The position numbers and the translations under genes are program-made. From Cordilura impudica (Eukaryota; Arthropoda; Insecta; Diptera; Scathophagidae), in NCBI GenBank assembly GCA_963682025.1, contig OY821518.1, positions 17,454,422 through 17,518,421 of the forward strand: DNA of 64,000 bases, given 5' to 3'. The stretch's first letter is position 1. Each line of letters starts with the position of its first letter. The notes below the pieces were generated by a model, which was not told the DNA's origin, did not search any database, and worked only from the letters and a program-made list of their open reading frames with translations. Shown piece by piece: positions 1-9,930 of this stretch.

Positions 1-2259
1 ATAAACACATCGGACAAATTTTATTGAGTTACCGAATATTTCAATTAGCTTTAATTGTACTTTATTGTACAAATGATCAGACAATTCGGTGTAAATACCT
101 ATCTTCAAATTTCTCTTGATAGTTATATTCCTTCTAATTATATCGGTCATTGTACCGGTTATGATATCGTTAGTGTTTAAAAAAATTTTATGTTTGCCGT
201 CAATGATTTGAGTTTCATTAGTTTTGTTATCAGTTAGTATTATTTGCTTCTCAAATCTATTAACGACTGTGTCCAAAATAAAAAAATGATCATTCAATTC
301 TTCCTGTTGAGAATGGATAGTTGCAGCCACACTCATTTGATCATCTGCCATGAAAACAATATCATTTGGTGCATTTATACGGCTCATAAAATCGGCTACA
401 ACGTTCTCTTTACCCTTGATGTAACTTATTTTAAAATCATACTCTCCCAACCTCAACAGCCAACGCTGGAGTCTTTGGTTTATATCTTTACCCTTGGTTT
501 TGGATTGAAGCCAAACCAATGGTTGATGGTCCGTAAATAGTTCAAATTGCCTGCCATATAGATATGGACGGAAGTAGTTTACTGCCCAAACAATAGCCAG
601 CAATTCTTTTTCCACAGTCGCATAATGCCTCTCGTGGTCATTCAATGTTCTACTTGCATAGGCAATTGGATGATTTTCCTGAGACAATACGGCACCTACA
701 GCATAACCACTTGCATCAGTAGTTAATTTAAATTTTTTTGAATAATCTGGATACTTAAGTATCGGTGGGTTAATGATCAACTTTTTCAATTCTTCAAAGG
801 AATCATGATAATTAGGATCGTTGAGATTAATTTTCGTATTCTTCTTTAGATATTTAGTTAATCCTTGTGCAACTTTTGCGTAGTCTTTAATAAATTTTCG
901 GTAGTACCCCGTAACTCCTAAGAAAGATTTTATCTCTTTAGTTGTTTCAGGAAGCTTTAGCTTCTGAATTGCATCAATTTTATTTGGGTTAGGTCTTAGA
1001 CCTTCCTCGCTCAGAACATGACCAAGGTATTCAGTTTCCTTCGCCAAAAAAACGCATTTGTCGAGCTGTATCTTCAGATTATGCTCTCGTAATTTTTGAA
1101 AAATTTTGTTGACACTCTGTACATGCTCTGTTAATGATGTACTAAAAATTAAAATGTCATCTAAATAAACAACGCAAATTTTATTAATATATTCTCTAAG
1201 TACCGAGTTCATAAGACGTTGAAAGGTTGCTGGAGCATTCTTTAATCCAAAGGGCATCCTGTTGTATTCAAAATGTCCCAAGGGAGTCGAGAAAGCTGTT
1301 TTTTTTCTATCGTTTGTATTCATGAGAATTTGGTGAAAACCCTTGGCTAAATCCAATGTTGTAAAATAAGTAGATTTTCCCAATTTATCCAATATATTTT
1401 CTATATTGGGTATTGGAAATTTGTCGTCCACCGTTATCTCGTTCAATTTTCTGTAGTCAACAACAATGCGCCACTTCTTCCTGCCCGATTGGTCCATTTT
1501 CTTTGGAACAACCCAGATAGGAGAATTATAGGCAGAGTTACTTTCCACAATTATTTTCTGTTGTAACATTTCTTGGATCTGCCTGTTAATTTCGTCTTCA
1601 TGTATTTTGGGATATCTGTATATTTTAGAGTATACAGGTTTATCTGTAGTAGTAATTATGGAATGTCTTATCTCATGAGTATGAGTAAGTGAATCACCTT
1701 CATGAAACAACAAGTCGCTATTTTTACTTATGAGATCACGAAGAAACTCTTTTTCTTCGGAATTCATGTCGACTCTAAAAAGTTTTTTAATGTTCTCCTT
1801 ATTGACATCTAAAAATTCCAATGCATGAATCTCGTTATAATAGCAAGGAAATGAATTTGTAAAAAAAATTTTTCTATCATTAATCTGAATATACCGTTCT
1901 TCTAAACAAATTTTTGCACCTAAAGGTTTCAATATATTATTACCAATTATTCCATCAAATCTATTATTAGTCAATTTCAACAATTTCCAAGCCATAAAAT
2001 TATTATCGGAAAACTCTTCTGGGATTTCCGTGACAATTTCCTCACTTATAACTACTTTGCTTGCCAGAGTTGAGAAAGTTAATGGTTTTCTTAATTTTAT
2101 ACGTTCATAACTAGGAAGTGCATTACAATTTAATATTGATGTGGTTGATCCAGTATCAATCAAACATCTTATCTTGGAATTACCAATAGTTAATTGTACT
2201 ATCGGTAAACCGTTTTCTTTTCGGCTGAACGAAAATTTGCTTCCTCCTTCGGAACAATT
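1..2259 (-). CDS. pol: gypsy-type retrotransposon pol (protease-RT-RNase H), 3' part beyond window
   Basis: The minus-strand frame is open from a stop at 2260-2262 to the window edge, 753 codons without a stop (checked codon by codon). In order it shows an aspartic protease with LIDTGS (DTG at 2149-2157), a Ty3/gypsy reverse transcriptase with the RMPFGLKNAP stretch near 1.25 kb and the YLDD catalytic site at 1156-1167, and an RNase H domain (TTDASGYAVGA near 0.71 kb, DHQPLVWL near 0.52 kb). Integrase would lie left of the window. The frame is -1 relative to gag and overlaps its last 61 bases, so it is expected to be made as a Gag-Pol fusion by frameshifting. The motifs and primer site point to the 17.6/297 branch. 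An envelope ORF cannot be judged from here. Confidence 0.93.
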
Positions 2260-3350
2260 TCACTCTGTTCAATATGATCTATTTCCATCGGTTCAACATT
2301 ATGTCGATGTTGACCAGAATTTTGTCGCGACTGATTAGATTGTCGGAACTGTTGCGAATTTCGAATTACGTTTGAATATTGCCCTTGCCGATTATCAAAA
2401 CCTTGTGTTTGTCGATTTGAATTTGGAAAGTTTTGTGTTTGGTGACAAGAAAAACCTTGTGTCCGTTGGTCTGGGAAATTCTGTCTACTCGGTCTAAAAT
2501 TTGTTTGTCGAAAATTTTGCCTTTGGTGAGGTTCGGAATAATTATGGGTAGAATTTTGGTTAGTGTATTTAATATTTTGATTAGTATTTCTAAAATGTCG
2601 ATTATTTTCCCTGATCATGTCGCATTCCTGTAAACAATGATATGCTTCGCGAATAGTATTAATATTTCGGCTATATATAACACTTGCCAAATGCGGAGGT
2701 ATACCATTAACAAAAGTTCGAAAAATCATTGATTCGTTTATATTTGGGTTGAATTCTAATGGTTTACATGAATCTTGTTCGTATTTTGTATTCAACTTAT
2801 CTAATATTATTTTTAAATTATTATATAATTGACTTACATCATTGTTTTTTGTTGATAGTGCTCTATGGTATAGTTGGGTGTAGCTTTCCCTGATGCCGAA
2901 CACCTTTAATAGCTCATTTTTCACGTTCTGCCATGATTTATCGGTTAAACCTCGAATTATATTGGCTGCTTCTCCCTGTATCTTCTTAAGTATGCAGCGA
3001 TGGTATATATATTCCTCCATTTCACCATCTTGAAAAATTCGTAGGAAGATTTCGACTTCCTTGATGAATGATGATATGTCATAGTCTCGATCTTTTCCAG
3101 TGAAAACATTTATTCTATCTACTTCCTTCAAAAGGATAGAAATTGGAATCGGACCCAACGATGATGTTTCTGTTGGCACTGCTGTGGGTGCTGATGTTTG
3201 TGTTGGAGCAGAAGTTAGTGTTGCTGTTGATGATGTTGATGTCATTGTGTTGAGTATATCGTTGCTTTGTAATATGTTGAAGTATGGTTTAAACTGTGGT
3301 GTTTCAGTTTTCTCCGTATCTTTAGGCATCTCCCTGGAGTTTAGACACAA
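2199..3350 (-). CDS. gag: gypsy-type retrotransposon Gag
   Basis: Intact 383-residue ORF ending in TAG just before pol. The first ~60 residues are Ser/Thr/Pro-rich. The middle (about residues 75-245) looks like the retrotransposon capsid region (FIKEVEIFLRIF, IQGEAANIIRGLT, FVNGIPPHLASVI). The last ~130 residues are very rich in Gln, Asn and Arg and probably bind RNA in place of a CCHC zinc knuckle, which is absent; several 17.6-like elements also lack it, as far as I recall. Role: virus-like particle assembly. A second in-frame Met at residue 8 is an alternative start. The absence of stops or frameshifts makes this the youngest-looking coding element in the window. Confidence 0.9.
   Translation of the reverse strand: MCLNSREMPKDTEKTETPQFKPYFNILQSNDILNTMTSTSSTATLTSAPTQTSAPTAVPTETSSLGPIPISILLKEVDRINVFTGKDRDYDISSFIKEVEIFLRIFQDGEMEEYIYHRCILKKIQGEAANIIRGLTDKSWQNVKNELLKVFGIRESYTQLYHRALSTKNNDVSQLYNNLKIILDKLNTKYEQDSCKPLEFNPNINESMIFRTFVNGIPPHLASVIYSRNINTIREAYHCLQECDMIRENNRHFRNTNQNIKYTNQNSTHNYSEPHQRQNFRQTNFRPSRQNFPDQRTQGFSCHQTQNFPNSNRQTQGFDNRQGQYSNVIRNSQQFRQSNQSRQNSGQHRHNVEPMEIDHIEQSEIVPKEEANFRSAEKKTVYR
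2232..2238 (-). other. candidate -1 ribosomal frameshift heptamer
   Basis: On the minus strand the heptamer reads A AAT TTT in the gag frame, an X XXY YYZ slippery site. It lies inside the gag-pol overlap, about 30 nt before the gag stop, and pol is exactly -1 to gag. I did not fold the downstream RNA, so a stimulatory structure is not shown. Confidence 0.65.
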
Positions 3351-3426
3351 TTCACTGTTCCTTCACAAACTTGAACCGTAACGAAAAATAAGTTCTTTAG
3401 TCTTTTTTCTTCTTTGTTTTCAAAAT

Positions 3427-3720
3427 GATATTCTTCGGAATATCTTAAAATTTTTCACAAATATATATTTTTTTTTTTTTTAAAGGATATTCTTTAGAAT
3501 ATCTTCAGTATTTTAACAAATGTTATTTTTTTTTCAAAAAAGGATATTCTTTGGAATATCTTCACTAATGTTTCACTTTTTTTTTTCTTAAAAAAAAGGA
3601 TATTCTTTAGACAATTTTCACTAATGTTTCTTTGTTTTAAAAAAGGATATTCTTTAGAATATCTTCATTAATTTCTTTTAGATAGCGTCGCGACCAAATA
3701 GGGATATTCTTCAGAATATC
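3427..3720 (-). repeat. six-unit palindrome array in gypsy 5' leader
   Basis: Six copies of an 18-nt palindrome, GATATTCTTTAGAATATC or close variants, begin at 3427, 3486, 3543, 3599, 3646 and 3703. The spacing is 59, 57, 56, 47 and 57 bp, separated by T-rich DNA. The fourth copy is degenerate in its right arm. The array lies between the primer binding site and gag, where the Drosophila gypsy element carries its Su(Hw) insulator sites. The motif is not the Su(Hw) site. The inverted TTC/GAA arms loosely resemble a heat-shock element, but with a 4-nt gap instead of 2. Confidence 0.85.
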
Positions 3721-3735
3721 TTTTGGATTTGTTTG

Positions 3736-3747
3736 CCGACTGCGCCA
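3736..3747 (-). other. tRNA-Ser-type primer binding site
   Basis: The minus strand reads TGGCGCAGTCGG directly inside the LTR. As I recall, this is the primer site of 17.6/297 elements, complementary to the 3' end of a serine tRNA. It fixes the inner edge of the 5' LTR. Confidence 0.8.
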
Positions 3748-4427
3748 GTTAAATGAAAGTCCACGAATACATTTGGTTGGAATGTTAATATGAACTGCTC
3801 TTTACTTTATTGTTTGCTATATTTTTATACAAAAATATTCTTAATCTAAAACTATAAATATTCAATAAAAAAATATGCTTATGCTATTGGTTTCTTTTAT
3901 AGAACGTTTAATTGGTTGGTCATAAAACAATATTGTATTTTGTAGGAAGTAAATGACGAAAACAAAGTGAGTTTTTCATACGAAAGTTTATCGACACCTT
4001 GTTTTCGTTTTGAAACTGTAATTTTGGTGATTTGACATTTATTTTATTTTAAATGATTGAAATGAATAAACAAAATTTCAATACAAAGTTTATTAACTCT
4101 TTGTTCTAGTTTAATGACGAAAACAAAGGTATCAAGTTTCAATGAATGAAGTAAGTTTCCATATGAAAGTTTATTAACACTTTGTTTTCGTTTAAAATTA
4201 TAATTCTGTTAGTTTGACATTTATTTCATTTTAAATGATGAACTGAAATAATTATTGAGTAAACAATTTTATTAATACAAAGTTTATTAACACTTTGTTC
4301 TAGTTATTAAAAATTATAATTTTAATAATATGGTATTTATTTTATTCTTGGTAATTTATTCTTATGCTAGATATAGGGTTTTCAAGTTCGATGGAATCTG
4401 TTGAGTTCAGTGTTCCATTGGACTTAA
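3748..4427 (-). repeat. 5' LTR of the gypsy-type element
   Basis: The inner edge is set by the primer site. The outer edge is placed where Helitron-like sequence begins, near 4429; on the minus strand the LTR would start AGTCCAATGG. The partner LTR is outside the window, so neither the length (~680 bp) nor a target duplication can be confirmed. The interior is very AT-rich and contains a duplicated block. Confidence 0.55.
3952..4300. repeat. ~161-bp imperfect tandem duplication in the LTR
   Basis: Two units start with AATGACGAAAACAAAG at 3952 and 4113. Both share the later blocks GAAAGTTTAT, TTTGACATTTATTT and ACTTTGTTCTAG. The units differ by several small indels. Confidence 0.7.
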
Positions 4428-4428
4428 C

Positions 4429-4580
4429 TCGCGTGGTACCCCCACACAAACTTTATATTTAATGTGATATATCTGAATTACTGTATTAGTGAGAGCCTTG
4501 GGACTTTGCGTGAGCCCTTTCATAACGATTCGGAAGGGGGGAGGGGGAGGGTGTAGCGAAGCACACCGGGTTACATCTAG
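4429..4580 (+). mobile_element. Helitron-like 3' end (family H-A)
   Basis: Ends in CTAG at 4577-4580, followed by T. Nine bases earlier there is a hairpin, GGTGT (4550-4554) pairing with ACACC (4563-4567). A short hairpin about 10 nt before CTRR is the Helitron 3' signature. The sequence is shared with the copies ending at 15808 (inverted) and 63332. Only the last ~150 bp is present; the rest is missing or replaced by the gypsy LTR. Confidence 0.72.
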
Positions 4581-7500
4581 TACCTAATAAAGCTAAAAGA
4601 GGTACAAGAATGATTTTTGTTTGCAAGTAAATGTACATATACATGTAACTTACATTTCACTTGGACATGACAAAGGATCTGATGCATCCCTTAATTGACG
4701 TCGACGCAATTTTTCAACGGAATGTTGGTTTCGTTCCTCTATTACTGCAACAATGGATATGCCGGGCATTTTTATATTTTTTATTTATCTATTTTATTTA
4801 TTTAACACAACACAATCTTAAAATTTCGCTTTATATTCTTTTTCTTTCCAACAATCAATCAGCTGTGTATTTTTCGTTACGTTGCCATATTTAATACACA
4901 AAAATAACTTTTTCATTTTTTTTCGATTTAATGAAAGCGACAAATTTCTGAAGAAGCTAAAACGAAATCGATCGATTTGGCAATACGGAATCAAATCGAT
5001 TTCGATTTTGTTCTGTGACATGCCTAGTTATATTTTTCATTATATTTCATTTCATAAATACGGCTATTTTAATATTTTATTGATTTGGCATATTCGTAAC
5101 ATAAAATTTTTATGGAAATGTTAGAAATCGAAAAAGTTTTAGAATATTAAATTAAACCATTTGGTTAATTAATGTACATTAATGTACGAAACAAATTCAA
5201 CGTTATGGAATAAAATAAAATAATTTCAAATAATTTGTTTTGTTTTCTTTATATTGCTGTGCTGTTAACAGAATGTTGTTAACCAAATATATTCTTCATA
5301 AATTTTATACAATATATCAGATGCTAATATTTTTTTTGTTATTCGAAAAATTAATTTTAATTAATTGCTTTTTTTTAATTTAATTGACATATATGAATAT
5401 ATAATAGATTATAAATTGAATAGATTATATTAGATTATAAATTGATTATCGCCAATAATTTTATTAATTAAATTATTATTATTATTAATATGGAATATTA
5501 AATAATTTTGTAATTATTTCACATTTAGCTGCTTGTGGTTAGGATTATATGTGGGATGCTGGATAAAAAACAAAAATTCAATGAACAGGATAGGTCATGG
5601 GCGAGTAACAAATGTTAACCTCTTAACATGGTTAACATCTTCTCGAACTTCACATTAACTTCAATTTAATTTCCTTACTAATATTTTCGGCTTTAAACAT
5701 TTCTCTTTTCTCCAGGGCAGATTTCGAGTTTTCGTTTTGTTTTCGACTATCAATCTACCTCGAAGGAGAAAGTTTCTTTATGCACGGTTGTTAAAATGTA
5801 GCCCACCCATTTCTAAAAAGTAGGACGTTTACTTATAGGAGTCACTTCAGAATATATTGAAAGTTTATATCTATTAAAAGTTATTTCAATGAAACGACAC
5901 TATAAGTTAAGCCTCTAAAAATTTTCCCTTTAAAGAGATCGTGAATTCAAAATTATACTTTTCTATCATGCAAATAAACTGATAACTGAACCTTTGTTCA
6001 TTACAGAGGACTGCAAAAAATTTTGTTCCATTAAAATGTTTCTTAGCATTTGATCAAAATATATTTGCATGCAGTAAGCATTCCTATACTAACATATGAC
6101 TCAAATAGCTTTCAACCAAATATTTCCTAACAAGGTCCTTATGTCCGTTTACGAATTTATGTAAACCGAACAACACGAAGGTGAAACATTTTAACTTAAT
6201 TTCTTACATGTTTAGGTTAGCAAACAATAAATTTGTTAAATATTTTACATTTGTTGCATTATTTATATTGTCATGTTCGTACATGCACGACAAACAACAT
6301 GCAGCACAATTGTACGTATTATTTGTATGATTGAAAGGTGCACCAAAGTCAAATCGCGTGTTGGCATATGCTTCACATTTACGAGCTAATGGCTGGATAT
6401 CGGATAAACAATGTAACAGAAATTAGTAATGAGTTTAATTTAACAAATATTCAACAAACATTTTAGTGACAGCAAAAGTAATGCAATAACTATGGAAGAT
6501 GACGAAACCAGAAGAGACATAAAATAGACCAGCTTGTGTTCAGCAGTAATTTTATTAGAACATTCTCTAATTTTAAATATTTCTTACACCAGACATTATA
6601 AAAAAAATAATAGACAGACAGACATAAAACTACAGACAGTATGACTTACATTCATACACAAATATAAGTTGGTTATAACGGACATTGTAAGCGCGAAAAA
6701 GTATAAGTAGCAATAACGGAAACGGAAGTTTTAGCTCAGCATCTCCGACTCTGTTGGATGCTTTTCTTCTCTTGTTGGCTGGCTGCCAATTTCCTCATGC
6801 TTCGTATAGCCAATGTGCAACAAAAAAAAAAAAAAAAAAAAAAGAAGAAGAAGAAGAATAAATGAAAATATGTTATAAGCAAAATGTGGCCAACTACAAA
6901 GATATATAGATGTTGGTTGGCCAAATATGAATAAAAAAAAAAAATAAAAAATAACCCTCATACAAGAAACCAAAGACGACCTTCAGTTCAACTTAGGTGT
7001 CTATACACGAGATAAAAAACCAAAGCAACAGTATGCATTCAAAAGGAAAGACGAAGACAATAAACCAACAACCGCCCCAAAGAAACGTACTTTCAAACTT
7101 GCAACATTTATTGCAAATTGTAGGTAACAGAAAACAGCATTAAAGGCAAAAAATTATTTCAACTTTTTTTGTTAAGGGAAAATTAAGGGCTCAATACAAA
7201 AAACATGCTTTTATTGTAAGTTTGCTTAGATGTGAGCGGTGTAAGTTTGTGCCACAAAAATTATAAGTTTTCTTATAAGAAAAGACAGTTTCTCTTATAT
7301 GGTACGGTATGGTTTATAAAGAACTTTAGAGGTCTTAGCAATTTATGTAATATGTAAGTGTATGTGTGTGAGTGTTCAAGGACCCTTATCATCGTCATCT
7401 GTTAAAGCTGATTCATTACAGAATTCGCTTATGTTTTATTGTTGCATTTTATTTTTGTTGCTTTTGTTATATCTACAAATTTCCACGACTGCAGTCTCTA

Positions 7501-7929
7501 CTTTGGAAGTGTTGCTAATTACAGCTGAAATATATCAATTACACGAACGATTAAATTTTGGAAAATCTTAAGATGGAACACCAGATGGAAAAAGTATAAT
7601 CGTACATTTTACATGAAGAAATTTACTAGCAACTTTTGTGGTTATTATCAGTGTGGATGGATGTTTGTGGCTCTTAATATATTTCCTTTTTCTTTTGTGG
7701 CTAGGAGTTATGTGATTTTTGTTTGCTATATATTTTCTTTTCTTTTTTTTAGCTGTGGTGTTGTTTAATCTATGGTCGAGGATTATGAAGTTGACATTTA
7801 ATTTAGAAGAAATTTTTTAAGCACGTATATTATTTATTGGTAAATGTTAATGCACTTTTATGTACATTTTGCAATTACTTAGTGATCATTATTTTTGAAG
7901 AGCGCTAACAAAGTGCAATAGCCGTTCTA
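4581..7929. other. AT-rich DNA with no recognisable gene
   Basis: No coding signal, RNA gene or known element end was recognised on either strand. There are short A/T runs, an ATT run near 5470-5490 and an A/GAA tract at 6822-6859. All open frames here are short and look like chance. Confidence 0.6.
6822..6859. repeat. poly(A) plus (GAA)n microsatellite
   Basis: About 22 A residues followed by five GAA-type units. Confidence 0.9.
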
Positions 7930-8130
7930 GGGGAGTGAGAAATTCCAAGTTAGGATCAAAGTATTAGGCTAGCATAGTAAAACCTGCAAAGGGTTTGGCG
8001 TTCTCAGGCCAAACTTTTTATGACCTTTAATATTTTTTTAGTTTTTCAGCTATAACTCAGGAATCCTTGGTGGTTTCTCATATCATTCTTCAGTAAAATT
8101 TTGGCTACGGCTTTGATAAGTAATTTTTAT
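7930..8130 (+). repeat. dispersed repeat family Y, fragment 1
   Basis: Shares ordered blocks with 31590-31800, 33640 onwards and, inverted, 43735-43966: GTGAGAAATTC, AGTACTAGGC-like, a short AAAGGGTTTGGCG block and TTTTTCAGCTATAACTC. No coding capacity and no terminal structure seen here. Confidence 0.6.
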
Positions 8131-8224
8131 TAATATGTCCATATAAAAAATCATGATGGACTAATTTTATAGAATGAAATCTTCAAAAAAATTTTAATTT
8201 TCCCCTTTTTTGTACCCATTATAG

Positions 8225-8400
8225 ACCTATGCAGAGTTTATATATCAGTTTGTCATTCTCTTTGTAGCTCACCAAAATAAATAACGGAGACCCTATAAAG
8301 TTTATATATTCTTGATTCTTGTAAAAGGAGAAGTCGATCTGTCTGGCTGTCCGTCTGTTTTTCTGTCTGTATGGCTTTCCTCTTTTTTATAATTGGGGTG
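8225..8400 (+). repeat. old mini-me-like fragment with GTCY run
   Basis: Contains ACCCTATAAAGTTTATATAT, TTCTTGATTCTTG, AGTCGATCTG and a GTCCGTCTG run near 8345-8370, in the order I recall for the Drosophila GTCY-bearing repeats. Too decayed for firm boundaries. Confidence 0.35.
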
Positions 8401-8579
8401 CGTAATCTTCTAAAAATATGAATGGTAGATGTTTCCTACTCACTAAAACGCCTTCGAAATTCCTCGACCATTCTACCGCGGAACTTCCGATCGGTATTAC
8501 TTCGTAGGACTCATTAGTACTTTAAGCTAGTACTGTAGTATGAGTTATGAATAATCTTATTATTTTTCGCATATTCTCT

Positions 8580-9430
8580 TCTATAGGAAACCAAATTCTA
8601 GTCTTCTTCTGATATCAGCATTTCTTCTTATAGGTGCTTTGGGTCTATATTTTGCCCAATTTCATTGCTTATTATGCTTCTGTATTCCTTAGATCTTGGA
8701 CAATGAAAAAAAAAAAAAAATTCTATATCCTCCTGTATTTCTAGGCATCTTGGGCACAGTGGTCATGTCAGGTTATAATTAACTTCTCCGTACTTGCGGT
8801 TTATCCACTTCCAAATATTTGCTTTTACTTCATTCCATTATTTGTGTGGCATATCTTATCTCTTTCCATCGGCATTTCCTTCCTTTCCACATAGAGTCTG
8901 TGTGTTTCTTCTGCTGTTAAATCAATTGGCATTCAAGCTCACAAACATATTGTTTCCAGTTATATTGATTTGAGTCCAGAGCAAACTCTTGGACAGTTTT
9001 TTCTGAATAAGGAAAATATGTTTCTCCTTGATGAGTTTCTAATATTTTTTGCCCAGATTGAAGCTGAAACCAGGTTCCTTCGGCTTTGACGGGGTTCACC
9101 ACAACCGATCGTCAATCTTAAGTTCTAGATATGTTGTTTACTCCAAGGATGTGATTTCTAGTTTGCCTGATATTAGTCTTATAATTTCCTTTTTCCTACG
9201 GCCGCTAATTAGAACATCTTCAGTTTTATGTGCGGCAACCAATTCGAGCCAGATTTTTATTGAACGGATGGTCTCATTCGCATATATTTGCATTTCGTCC
9301 AGGAAATGTGCACAAACTACGATGGCTATTTCATCTGCGAGTTTTATAATGTTAGCCTTTTCGGCAAGTTTAAGTTCCAGCGGCCCTAGTGCTGAACCCT
9401 GTTGAACACCTGCTGAGGTTTATTATGAGT
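8580..9430 (-). pseudogene. R1-like LINE relic, RT to C-terminal region (copy B)
   Basis: Read on the minus strand, broken frames give AGVQQGSALGPL, then a decayed catalytic box (LADEIAIVV where the other copy has FADDIAVAI), YANETIRSIKIWLEL, AAHKTEDVLISGR and, further on, a Cys/His-rich tail (LCPRC...FFFHCPR). The order matches R1-clade non-LTR reverse transcriptases. Many stops and a poly(A) expansion at 8705-8719 disrupt it, so it is not functional. The same domains recur in copy A next door, so this is a second, older insertion or a local duplication. Confidence 0.7.
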
Positions 9431-9484
9431 TCATTACTACTTCCGTTTCATACCAAAGAGTCCAGTGTGTCAAAAACTTTCATA

Positions 9485-9590
9485 TAATTTTCGGCTGTAT
9501 ATCTGTATGTCTGTATATCTGTAAGTCTGAAAGTCTGTATGCTCGTATGTCGTATGTCTGTATATCTGTGCGTCTGTCTATTTTTTGTCA
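9485..9590 (+). repeat. degenerate (GTCT/GTAT)n microsatellite
   Basis: Runs of CTGTATGTCTGTATATCTGT type between the two LINE relics. It may descend from a GTCY-bearing repeat. Confidence 0.7.
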
Positions 9591-9639
9591 ATTGTGGGCG
9601 GAAATCTTCGCAAGATATGATTGGCATCATTCATTATGT

Positions 9640-9930
9640 GAGATTAAAGCCACATGGGTCGTGTACTCACTAATCACTCTTTCTGATCTGCTTAAAATCT
9701 ATACCACATATAACCGACTGAAAATGGAATATAACGCCCATATACGGGCAGGAGCTTCAAAGTCTATTTTGGAGCTACTGAACCATGTGCAAAGGAGGGC
9801 GTTGGCGCTCATCAATGATAGAAGGGTATCCAACTCTATTGATTCATTGGAACATCGTCGGAATGTGGGTTGTGTAGCAGTGTTCTATAGATATTGCCAT
9901 GGGAAATATTCTTCTTCAATTGACCAATTA
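9640..9930 (+). pseudogene. Jockey-like LINE ORF2 C-terminus (fragment 1)
   Basis: An open stretch with SDLLKIYTTYNRLKMEYNAH, ILELLNHVQRRALALINDRR and SLEHRRNVGCVAVFYRY is the conserved tail of a non-LTR retrotransposon reverse transcriptase. The same tail recurs at 49.6-49.9 kb and inverted at 47.74-48.1 kb. It is cut at about 9930, where R1-like copy A begins on the opposite strand. Only the 3' end remains, as expected for 5'-truncated LINE insertions. Confidence 0.72.

Noticed and set aside
3427..3720. Heat-shock element array
   Set aside because: The TTC and GAA arms are separated by 4 nt, not 2; kept only as a loose resemblance.
4429..4580. Promoter-like GC-rich block with GGGGGAGGGGGAGG
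   Set aside because: It is the conserved 3' portion of a Helitron-like repeat seen at two other places in the window.
9049..9405. 118-codon plus-strand frame
   Set aside because: Antisense of R1-like RT copy B; the conserved motifs read on the minus strand.
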